Source: Typha latifolia
Lineage: Eukaryota; Streptophyta; Magnoliopsida; Poales; Typhaceae
Length of the DNA stretch: 64,000 nt
Assembly (NCBI GenBank): GCA_019914945.1
Contig: CM034101.1
Coordinates: 3,297,188-3,361,187 of the forward strand
Reading direction: 5' to 3'
The notes beneath the pieces were generated by a model, which was not told the origin of the DNA, ran no database searches, and was given only the letters and a program-made list of their open reading frames with translations. Shown one piece after another: positions 11,728 to 22,344 of this stretch (position 1 is the first letter of the stretch; each line of letters opens with the position of its first letter). The translations under genes and the position numbers were made by a program.

Positions 11728-14700
11728 ATGGCTCTCCAAGTTAGTAGCGCAAGCTTCTCCCTCTTCAGTTCCAGGAGAGTTTTGAGAACGAGAGCTGTTG
11801 CTCCTGAGAGTGTTTCGACGACTTCGAGAGGGGAGGAGGAGAAGGTGAAGCTTGGTGGATCGGATGTGAAGCTTACGAAGCTTGGGATCGGTGCTTGGTC
11901 GTGGGGAGACACCGCCTATTGGAATGACTTCCGATGGGACGGTAATGCCTTCCCAATCTCTGTTCCAAAATGTAGTTGGGTATTTGTTTACTTTTTAAGC
12001 TGGAAAAGAGCACTTTCTAGTCTTCCTTCGCTTATCTGATTCATTTTCAATTTTAAATGGGGTTTTCTAATATGGGTCTTCGCTTATCTGTTCATTAATT
12101 TGTTCGTGGAGATTGCTACTGTTAGATGTCTGGTGCTAAATGCTTATGTTTCGTTTAGTTATTTTGAAGCCACAATTGAAATAGCATGTCTAGGTAACTT
12201 AATACTTTGTTTGCATTTCTGGTCGCCTAGTAGTTACTTAGTTAAGGGAAATGCTAAGTATGACCAATAGATGACTTATGATTCTTTATGAAAATGATCA
12301 AATCCATAGGCGTTATTCTGATTTGATGAATATTTAGTAGTGGCATATGCATGGGGATCTGGGCCCAAGAAACTTGCAGAAATGTGTATCCATGTCTAGC
12401 TAAATTCGTGTTGGCGGACAACCAATTTTATCCCTATATATGGCTATCCTTGTGGGTTTCATGAGTCCTGTTTTCTTGCTGAACATGCATTCTACAATAG
12501 CTTTCATCATTGCATTCTGAAATTTTAATTGTGATGCATACAAATGATGTATTTTTGGCCGAGCAGTGCTGAAAACTTCTATATTTATGGCCATTGTATA
12601 TGCGTCCGTAGATATTTAACCCACTACCTCATTGAAGATAAAGAAGGCCTTTCTTTTGACCTTTTCTGCTGCTTTCCTCAGTTTATTACAATGAAATTTA
12701 TCTCTAAATCCATAGTTGTTATGAGGTTTCACATAATTTTAGTTTATCTTGTAATTGGTACATATAGAAGGTCTTTGTTTCAACCACCCTTTTTTCCTTA
12801 CCAGATAGGAAGCTGAAGGCAGCCAAAGGAGCTTTCAATGCGAGCATTGATAGTGGCATCACCTGGTTTGATACGGCAGAAGTTTATGGCTCAGGGGTAT
12901 GACGACTAATATTATACTCCTTCTCTATTCCACTTCTAATTTGATGACTTGATAAAAACGTAACAGAAATCAGAGCACTAACATGTTTTGGTATTCCTAT
13001 TTGCAGGTCATGGGGGCAGTTAGTTCTGAAAGTTTGCTTGGGAGGTACCTAAGTTGAAATATTATTTCCTGCTTGTTTCCAATTACTTGAATGCAAAATG
13101 AGTCCCACTTTGGCATATTTTACTTTCTTTCTGTCTTCCGATTTGGAAATAATGTCGGTTGGCATCAATGCATTGTAACAGATTCATTAAGGAAAGGCAA
13201 GAACAAGATTCAGTTGAGGTAGCTGTTGCAACAAAGTTTGCAGCTCTTCCTTGGAGGCTTGGCCGGGGGAGTGTTCTCTCTGCTCTCAAAGATTCACTCA
13301 CTCGTCTTGGTCTCTCCTCAGTTGACCTCTACCAGCTTCATTGGTCTGGTTGTTAGTCCGGTTCCTCCTATTAGTACTTGAAACTCACCTTTGTTTTCAA
13401 GTAAGTAATCTTCTTGTTTTGGTGATTTACAGGCCAGGGATTTGGGGAAATGAAGGTGATTGATACTAGCCATCCATGAAAGCATGTCGAAGCATTATGA
13501 TTTGTTGTAACTTACTGACGTCTTCTATTTAGTAGAGTAGAGTTGAAGACATAATATTTTCGAAACCTTATCAGGATACCTCGATGGCCTTGGAGATGCT
13601 GTTGAGCAAGGACTTGTAAAAGCTGTTGGAGTCTCAAACTACAGCGGTTATTTTCTCAACTGAACTTGTCGATCAGTCAATGATAATTGATTACTTTTAT
13701 TTGAACAAACTTTATTTTTATGTGAAACCTTATTATCTGATGTTATTCTTTATTCCACCAGAAAAGCGCCTCCGAGAAGCTTATGAACGACTGAAGAAGC
13801 GGGGAATTCCACTAGCTTCAAACCAAGTAAATTATAGTCTCATATACAGAGTTCCCGAGGAGAATGGTGTGAAGTCTGCTTGTGATGAATTAGGAATCAC
13901 TTTGATTGCCTACTCCCCTATTGCTCAAGGCAGATATCCTACCTTCATATGGAATTCCTGATTGGTTGCTGTGATATTTCAAAAAACCAATAACTCCATT
14001 GATGCTTTCTATTTCAGAAGACAACATCCAATTCCTAGCTCCTAAAATTCAATAGGAAATTTTCTTGCTAATGCCTGAAACAAGTATGCTACATTCAAAG
14101 ACAGTTCTTTAAACATTTCTTTTACTTCAGGCTAAAAATCTATTAGTAGAGCTGTAGAACAATGTCTTCCCTTCTTTGGCATGTCCTTATGCATAGATGA
14201 ACTAATGTGTTTGAGGACCTCTCAGTATTCATCTTAGGCACTATTATTACTCTTGCATGTTAAAATATAGTAGTGATGCTGGAATATAGAAATTTCGCAT
14301 GTACAACTGGTTGTTAGAAGCTAATATAAAAGGCACATGGTAATTTCCAGACCCTGCAATGGAGGTAGCCTTGTCCAGTGGGCTGTCATTCTTAACATCT
14401 TCGTTATCTACAATGGTTGTTCTAATTCATTCACAAAAGCTTAAACTCTTTACCACTCATTAAGATCATGTATTTTATGAAGGAAAAATTATCATATGAA
14501 TTGCTGGCTAGATTTGCATCCATGTTGATGTAGAACTGAGATGACGCTTAATATTCCAACTTCACAACTACTATTTACTACTGTAACATAAGCATTAAGT
14601 TCCTTGAACCTGAATATGTTGGCTCTGTGAATTTTTTTTCAGGTGTTCTAACAGGAAAGTATACTCCAGAAAATCCACCGACTGGTCCTCGTGGTCGTAT

Positions 14701-15455
14701 ATATACTCCTGAGGTTCTCACAAAGGTAGCTTCCTATACTACTGTACTTCTTCATGCAATTTCACAGCCTTGTGCCAAAGAACTTTTTATTCTGTACAGC
14801 TACAACCTCTGCTGAAAAGAATTGAAGAAATCGGACAGAATTATGGGAAAACCAAAACTCAGGTTCTTTTCACTTGTCTCACAACTGCATTTTAGTGTCT
14901 TACTTTGAGTTGCATCCGAATTAAGAGCAATATAGCACAAGATGAACTGTATACCTGTATGGGGCTTGAATATTTGATAGACTCCTAGAAGAAGGTATTC
15001 CTTAGAACCTGCTGCCTTGTCGTGTAGCCTGTTCTTTGCGTCCATAATTCTGCCAAAATTATAGTACTGCTAACACTGTAACCTCATATCATTCAAAAAG
15101 TTCAAAGTCACATCAAGATATGCTTTCGTTTAACTTCATAAGACAAAGTCATTGTGAGATTTGTCCATTACCTAACCGCTTATGCTTTTAAAGTAGCTCG
15201 TGAATTAACATTGAGACCAGTTTGTCACCAACCAAAGAAAGTGGGCTAATGAACGTGCCTCTCTCGCAGGTGGTTTTGAACTGGTTGATATGTCAAGAGA
15301 ATGTTGTGCCCATCCCTGGAGCTAAAAATGCAGAACAAGCCACAGAGTTTGCTGGTGCTCTTGGATGGAGGCTCACAGATCAAGAGATCGAGGAGCTCCG
15401 TTCGCTAGCTTCAGAACTAAAACCGGTGATCGGATTCCCAGTTGAAAAACTATAG
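11728..15455 (+). CDS. Chloroplast aldo/keto reductase, At1g06690-like, ten exons
   Basis: Exons: 11728-11941, 12805-12896, 13007-13044, 13182-13343, 13433-13455, 13575-13646, 13762-13929, 14643-14725, 14800-14862 and 15270-15455; 366 residues, all phases consistent. The first ~40 residues are rich in Ser/Arg/Val and poor in acidic residues, as in a plastid transit peptide. The aldo/keto reductase barrel follows ([13 protein letters not shown] onward). The catalytic tetrad appears intact: D94 and Y99 (WFDTAEVYG), K133 (ATKF) and H168 (LHWPG). The C-terminal half has IPIPGAKN-type NADP-binding sequence and a TDQEIEEL helix. The family reduces carbonyls with NADPH; homologues of this type occur in plastoglobules, but the substrate is not established. 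Exon 5 is only 23 nt, and intron 7 (13930-14642) begins with GC instead of GT. Confidence 0.95.
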
Positions 15456-17175
15456 TTCCGCGATCATACACGAAGAAAATATACTTATAATCCAACTGGG
15501 GATGTTGCTGTTCTAAACAAATTTGTACAAGTAAAAATATACAGCGAGCATCAAATTTGTTTGTTCAAGAATAGTGGTCTTCAAAAGCCACAGGTGCTAT
15601 TCCAGCTTCCAGTGGACATATTCCGAGAATAAATTTTTGGATCACTGTGGATAAGAAGTGAATAACTAGATCGAATGAATAGGACGTACTTTGGACTTTA
15701 TTTCCAAATGAAGAATAGGATCCTCTGATAAGGGATAAGAGGAGAAGAATTGTCGCTCTCAAGGTTGAACCACACTCCATCTAAGGTGATCGGGAATAGA
15801 ACAGCTATTTGTCGTGGGCTAATCCAGAATAACTATCCTGGCCCAGCTAGTTCCCGAACTCTCCAGATCCGGTTAAGTTTATCTACCTCTTAATCTTCAC
15901 GTTTTTTATTTATTTTTAATGATGAATCTTAATCTTCACGTTACTCTACAGTAAGTCGATGGAAAGTTTTTTCTTTTTTATTCTTTTTTATCATTCAAGG
16001 GCCATTTAGACTGCTAACGGTCGTAGCTATTAAATTTAAGTTCCATCAGTGCTACTGAGCTGCTCCTTTAACACTTAAATAATTTGCGGACGACAATAAA
16101 TTTATTTAGAGGTGGATTTGAAATTGTGACATAGGTTGTAAACTATGAATTTTTTTATAAAGTAAATTGTAGATATAATTACAATTAGACCCCTAATTTT
16201 TTTTATAATACATAGACCCTTTGAACTATTAAAAATCTAAAAAAATTAAAAATACTCCCATAAGAAGGTAAGGCTATTTTAAAAAAATTAAAATTTCTTT
16301 TTTCTTCATTTCAAACTATAAGAGTAAATATAGCATAAATCTACTCATGTGACTTACGCGTGACTAACTTATAGATAGAAAAAGGTAATAAAAATCTAAC
16401 ATAACGAGTGTTTAAGATATTTTCTATAGTTTAGAGGATTTGTGTTACAAAATAATAGTTTAGAAAAAGTATTTGAAAAAGAATGATAATATAGATGTCA
16501 AACTGTAATCAACCCTAAACTATGAAGTTATTTAAGATTATAACAGTGTCGCCTAAAACTAACAATGAAGATATTTCTTACTTTTAAAATTATTAGATAT
16601 TAAAAGTGAGAATGATTAAGATACAAGAAGAACACAACAAACAAAAGGATTTATAAGAAAAAGAGAAATTCAAATCTGTTATTATAAAATAAAAAGGAGT
16701 ATTTTAATCTTTTATATTAAAATTAAAGGCTTATATATATATATATATATAAGTGACTTTTTAACAATAGTTTTTTTTTTCCTTTTATTTAACTAGTTTG
16801 ACTTGCTTTGTAACTCGAATAGGTTAAAATAGTTGAATAGAGTTATGTCAGATGTCAATCTCAACACTTTAAAAACTCTCAACCACCAGCCTCTTCCTTA
16901 TAAAGTCTTGCTGTTGGCATCAAAACTATGCAGCTTGCCCATGTAAAAGAATTTTTTTATATATATTAAAAAAAAAGGTCCCTTTTGATTGTTGAAATTT
17001 ATTGGATCAATCCAATGAACAGCATAAATGCCCATAATGTGAGCCTCCTCTATCCGTGGCTATAACTCTAGCTATATGAGCTTACGTTCATCAAAACATA
17101 ATTAGACGATATAGACCATGGTTATGACTGTGTATCGTATCTCTAGAATAATTAAGACCTTATCAAGATTCAAGA

Positions 17176-17247
<72 letters not shown>

Positions 17248-18230
17248 AATTATTATAAAAAAAAGGAATTTCTTAGTTAGCACCCTGCCAGATCGAAATA
17301 TTGTAGTTTACGCTATTTTTTAAATTTGATCCCTGTATTTCTTTTATTAGGGATAATACTCTCTGAAAAATATTTTTTACTACATACACTATTCGGATTT
17401 TTTTTTTTTGACTTATTCACACCCTCCTAAAAAAAATTATATATATATATATATATACAGGGATCAACACGCTATTAAAGCTTCATTTCAATTGTATTAC
17501 TAAGCACAAAAACCATAAAAAATTTAAAAGAAAAGGAAAAAGAAGAAGAAGAAGAAGCATAGCATGTTTATTTGGAGTTTGGAAGTCCAATATTCTAAGG
17601 AATGAACATAAGAGAACCTGGAATTAGGATTGATGCTGCCAAGCAGGCCATTCTGATTCCAAGGAACAACATCTACTTGTTTCTTATTAACATTTTGATG
17701 CAATCTTTCTCAATCCTCTCTAAGAATGATAATTACAACGGGGCCCATGCATATAAATTTATGCCACATAAATGGTATGCCGAGATTTATACGGTGATGA
17801 TGTCGTTGTCCTCTCCTCACCCCTCCACCCCAATCCGAATCCAACAGTGGTTTTGTTAGCCACCACAGTGGGCGTCAAATCTAGCAAACCCACAGCCTTT
17901 GCCTTTGTCTTGTCTTCTTCTCCACAAGTTGATCTCTGACTCTGAGTGTGAGGGAGAGATAGAGAGAGAGAGAGAGAGAGAGATAGAGAAATTTACCAAA
18001 AAAAGAGCCAGCGTTTTGAGTTTATTATAATATTCGGGTTCTATTACATATATATTTATCATTCGACCTTAATAATTTTTAGTAAACTTGATGTTGGGGG
18101 TAAAATTTACTCAGAAGTAAAATGGATGGGGAGAATGATAAATATTTATATAATAGGAGGCGTGAATGATAATAAAGGATAAATTTTAGGGCGTTTTTGA
18201 TAAAATTTCCCTCTATTTTTAATGGCCGAC
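15456..18230. other. AT-rich intergenic region
   Basis: No gene is recognised. It holds the reductase 3' end, then AT-rich DNA with a (TA)n near 16733-16752, a long (GA)n at 17175-17244, a (TA)n at 17439-17456, a GAA run near 17540-17557 and a (GA)n near 17956-17983. An open frame at 17602-17859 has no recognisable domain. Confidence 0.6.
17175..17244. repeat. (GA)n microsatellite, about 35 units
   Basis: Nearly perfect GA dinucleotides with a single interruption (AAGA near 17191). Confidence 0.95.
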
Positions 18231-18231
18231 T

Positions 18232-19270
18232 CTTATTCGCGGAACAGAGTCGAAAGAGAAGATACAACGCAAGTGAAAAGCTCTTGGTGATTGAGGACAG
18301 GTAGATTTCCTTTGCTATTGCCTCGTCTTTAGTCCTTATAATTCCGTGATAAGGTTGGAGTTTTCAGAATCGTTCCACGCTCGGTGATTGCAAAGTAACT
18401 ATCTGCTTCTTTTGTCCATGTCTTCTGGAGCTCATGAAGTTGTTCTCCTTTTTGTGCGGAGATTTTGGAACTTGGCACCGTTTTGCTGAATTCTTTTGTT
18501 TTATATTTTAATGGGCCGTAATTTTCTTTTTACTTGTCGTTCATTCTACAGAATGGGTTCTTCGTCTCTTTGATTCTATCTTTGTTTTCGTTGAGAAATT
18601 TATAGTTTTGTCTTAATTGGCATCTATATTTTCGCATAGTAGGAAAGGAGAAAATCTTGGGTCTTTTCCCCTCTTATTGTATGATTTTTGGTATCGGTTT
18701 GCGGCTTATTTAGTGATTTTCTTGTTCCCTGGCCATTTATTCTTTTGTTGGAACTTAAAAATGTTTTGGCTTCCAAGTTGCTCAAAGTTGTTGCGTTTCT
18801 GGTTCTAAGTTATTTTCTCTAGCTTGTGTAGCTTAATATATTAGATACACTCGAGATGAGAGGCTGGAAACTATAAATTCTTACATAACAACCTATATGT
18901 GCTTCAAAAAAAAAATTAAAATTTTTTTTTGATTGAATTGTTCTTCTCTTTGTCTTCTAGACTCTTGTCACTTCCATGTGATGTCTTCCCCTTTTCCTTA
19001 GGCAGCCAAGATATCAAGATTTTTTAGTTTATCCAAAGGTACGCTGAAAAAATTCTGCTTAGATATTGAACCATAAGATCTAGCTATAATTCCTTGTACA
19101 TGTTTGCTTCCTGTTGCCCTCTTTCTTTATGAATGTAAAATATAATTCTAGTGCCTATTTTATGTTCTTGATCTTCAAGACTTTAATTATTTGTTTCATA
19201 TTGTGGTTTCAGCTTATGTGGAAGAGGTTGATGACAGAGCAGGAAACCATCTTTTAGGGATCTTCTAGCC
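18232..19270 (+). other. Spliced 5' leader of the PIF-like gene, with a uORF
   Basis: Probable leader exons end at a donor GGACAG|GTAGAT near 18300. A middle exon at about 19003-19038 (TTAG|GCAGCC ... CAAAG|GTACGC) follows, and the last leader exon starts after TTTCAG at 19213. The last exon holds a short uORF, 19216-19257 (13 codons, MWKRLMTEQETIF, stop TAG), which ends 13 bp before the main ATG. Multi-exon leaders and uORFs are known for PIF genes. The left border is an estimate. Confidence 0.55.
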
Positions 19271-22183
19271 ATGTCAAATCAAAAGAAAACTATTGGGTCA
19301 GTCTGCTTGCTTCTCTTCTTGCTCATATCTGAAAATTCCAGGAAAATTAAGGATGGTATTGTTTTTATCATTTGTATAGACATCTAAGTCTTTCATGTCT
19401 CAATCTCACAGACCCGAGAGTGAGCTTATAGAACTTTTATGGCGCGACGGGCATGTCGTTATGCAAAGCCAGACTCATCGGAAATCCCTGTCTGCGATTA
19501 ACGACTTCAGACAAGCTCAGAAACCTGAGTCAGTAGTACTAAAATCAGGAGTGACTCAAGGGAATACAAGAGACTTGACGCAAGAAGATGAGACTGTGTC
19601 ATGGTTCCAGTACCCATTTGATGATTCATTAGAAAAGGATATCTTCTCCGAGTTCTTCTTTGAAATGCCAGCTGTGGAAGCCGCTGGGACTGATAAGATG
19701 ATGAAGGATGTCCCAGTACAAGATGACAGATGTTCAAAATTCGGTAAAACCATTGAAGGTGTCTCTCCCTCTGCTTCGCAGCAGTCAAATTTATTCCAAG
19801 AAAAAGTGATGCCTCCTCCTAAGTCACACGCTATTGGTTCTATCCAAGATCCTCCAACTTTACAGAATAATTGTTTTATTAATTTTCCTCAGTTCTCAAG
19901 GCCAGAAAGGGCTCATTTGGGATCCTCTAATAAGAAGTTAGAGGAGAAAAGATTGGCAAATAAAATCCAGGTAGGAGTAGGAGAGTCTTCAACAATGACA
20001 GTTGTTTCGAGTATTTGTGGAAGCAACCAAGTTCAGATACAGGCCGGTCCAAGCAATACGAGCAGTGATGGAACAGGTGTTGTTGGAACAAAGTTGAAAG
20101 AGGATCTCCAGCCTAAGTTGCCCTCTGGAAAGGAACATAGAGTAACTCATGAAGCTACTGTTACTTCATCAGGTGGGTCTGGTTGTAGTTTTGGAAGAAC
20201 AGGACAGCAGAGCACAAACACTCAGAGCAACAAAAGAAAAGGAAGAGATACAGAAGAATCTGAAAGCCAGAGTGAGGTACCATTCTCACTATATGTTAAT
20301 TTAATTTGTCAAATTAAAGGATTTAAGGATGAGAGGTATGGCACATTTTTCAAAATTAGTGACTTCATGAAAAAGAAATTAACTGCATGGAATTTGTAAA
20401 ACATGCAGGAAGCTGAGTATGAGTCTGTCGATGCGAAGAAGCCACCTCAACGATCTGCTTCTGCTCGCAGAAGCCGTGCGGCCGAAGTCCATAACCTCTC
20501 AGAGAGGGTGAGAATTGATGATAATGCTTTCTTTTTGTGAGCATCATGAGTTGTACCTCATTTTCTTGCTATAACTCTTTTTCAATATAGAGAAGAAGGG
20601 ACAGAATTAACGAGAAGATGAAAGCACTGCAAGACCTTATACCTCATTGCAACAAGGTTAGAATATCTTAAAGATGGATGGAGATTATTTTACAGTATGT
20701 GATTCTTGTTATGAAGTCTTATTACCATTGTTTCATAAGTTCTCCTTTTTACTGTTATACGAAAGCTTCACATTTTTTTATAATATCTTAGTTTCTTCCC
20801 ATTTTATGAGAGCATCAAATATGTTCATAGTCTAATTACTAGCGCAAGATTATATGAAACACAAGTTTACATCAACTTCTCTGTATATCAGTTCTTCTTG
20901 CAATTATCGATATCATCTCTGTTTGATTCACATCCATGCTGATTAAATGGCAATTTTTTATTTCAGACTGACAAGGCGTCGATGTTAGATGAGGCAATTG
21001 AGTACTTGAAGACACTTCAACTACAAGTTCAGGTTATAAATAATTTTCCATCTTTGTTATATGAAAACCATGGTTATGTATCAGATGGTCGATATTGAGC
21101 TGTCCTCACTCTGGGTGTCTCAGATAATGTGGATGGGTAGTGGCATGGCACCAATGATGTTTCCTGGTGTCCATCAGTACATGTCACGCATGGGCATGCG
21201 GATGAGTCCTGCTTCTATGGCTTCAGTACATAGTCCAGTTCAACTGCCAAGAGTTCCATTGGTCAATCAAACTATGGCTTCAACTTCTATTGCAAACCAA
21301 GCACCATTGTGCCCATCACCACACTTTAATCCAGCAAGTTTTCCAGCTCTGATGCACAATGTTAATATTCCCGAATCATATGCTCACTACCTTGGTCTCA
21401 ATCACATGCAGCTACCGTCTCAGGTTCAACATCTTTTATAGCATTGTTATATGCTTCCTCTTTTCCCTGGTTGCTGAAAGATTTTGGCACAACTCTATGC
21501 AGGCAATGAACTTCTATACATATGGAACTCAAATGGTGCCGCAGAATCAGACATCAGTAGCACCAAACTGCAGTCTCCCCCCTGCTGCTGGAGCATTTCC
21601 TTCCGAAAGTATCCAAAACAATAGAACCGGTAAGTGCCATAGGTTATGAATTGTACTATGATTTTTTTTATTTTTTTATTTTTACTGAGACAAATGAAAC
21701 CTACTTTAGTGTAAGAGAGCATTTGTCACTTTTACTCCATTGTAGATATGATAATTTCCACTGCATAACGTAGGAGCGCTGACGCCCCATATATCCATTA
21801 ACGGGAAAAGTAATTAAGATGTTTAAGAGAAATAGACTTAAATTGGTGCTTGAATATGTCAACTATTTAAAGTCTTTGATGTCATTTTTTTCTTCATAAT
21901 CACAATGTCCATTCTATCAGTTCATGTCACCATCATACTTTTTCCAATTTATCTCTATTATACTTTTGTATGGATATGTATGAATCAGCCAAGCAAACAG
22001 ATTAAATTTAAAAGCTTTGTTTCAAACATCTTTTTTCTGGATATGGACAGGTTAGTGCAAATTGATTCAGATATGGGTGGTACTTCTCGGGTGATGTCGA
22101 ACAATGTTCTTCCGCTGCTGGTGCAACTTCATCCTATCAGAATATGTTCAGAAGAAGAGCTCCATGTCTCCTTCCTGTCTTAA
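19271..22183 (+). CDS. Phytochrome-interacting factor (PIF4/5-type bHLH)
   Basis: Exons: 19271-19296, 19412-20276, 20409-20507, 20591-20656, 20967-21032, 21124-21423, 21503-21629 and, tentatively, 22071-22183; about 553 residues. PIFs bind G-box DNA and are targeted for turnover by light-activated phytochrome. The phyB-binding APB motif is clear at residues ~13-25 (ELIELLWRDGHVV). The bHLH domain spans ~316-374, with H325, E329 and R333 in the basic helix, the residues that read CACGTG. The first 297 residues are otherwise polar and of low conservation. The C-terminal part is Met/Pro-rich (MWMGSGMAPMMFPG), typical of the family. An in-frame TGA lies upstream of the start. The last exon is uncertain: it closes in frame, but its sequence does not look conserved. 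Without splicing, the protein would end at 21649. Confidence 0.92.
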
Positions 22184-22315
22184 TGGCTGCATTAATATCT
22201 AATTGTGATTACAAGCCCAGCATCATCTCATACAGCCCAAGGAAATGGTAAACAGTGATTATATTTTGTGAGCTCGAAAACTGCAGCTAATGAATTACGA
22301 TCGAAAACTGCAGCT

Positions 22316-22321
22316 AATAAA
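22316..22321 (+). terminator. Polyadenylation signal candidate of the PIF-like gene
   Basis: AATAAA about 130 bp past the tentative stop codon, just after two copies of CGAAAACTGCAGCTAAT. Confidence 0.5.
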
Positions 22322-22344
22322 GATGTAGGAAATTCTTTGCAATA

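Noticed and set aside
11559..11912. Open frame on the - strand over exon 1 of the aldo/keto reductase gene
   Set aside because: Overlaps the transit peptide and first conserved exon of a clear homologue; no domain of its own.
17602..17859. 85-codon open frame (+)
   Set aside because: No domain, no splice-supported extension and AT-rich flanks; treated as chance.
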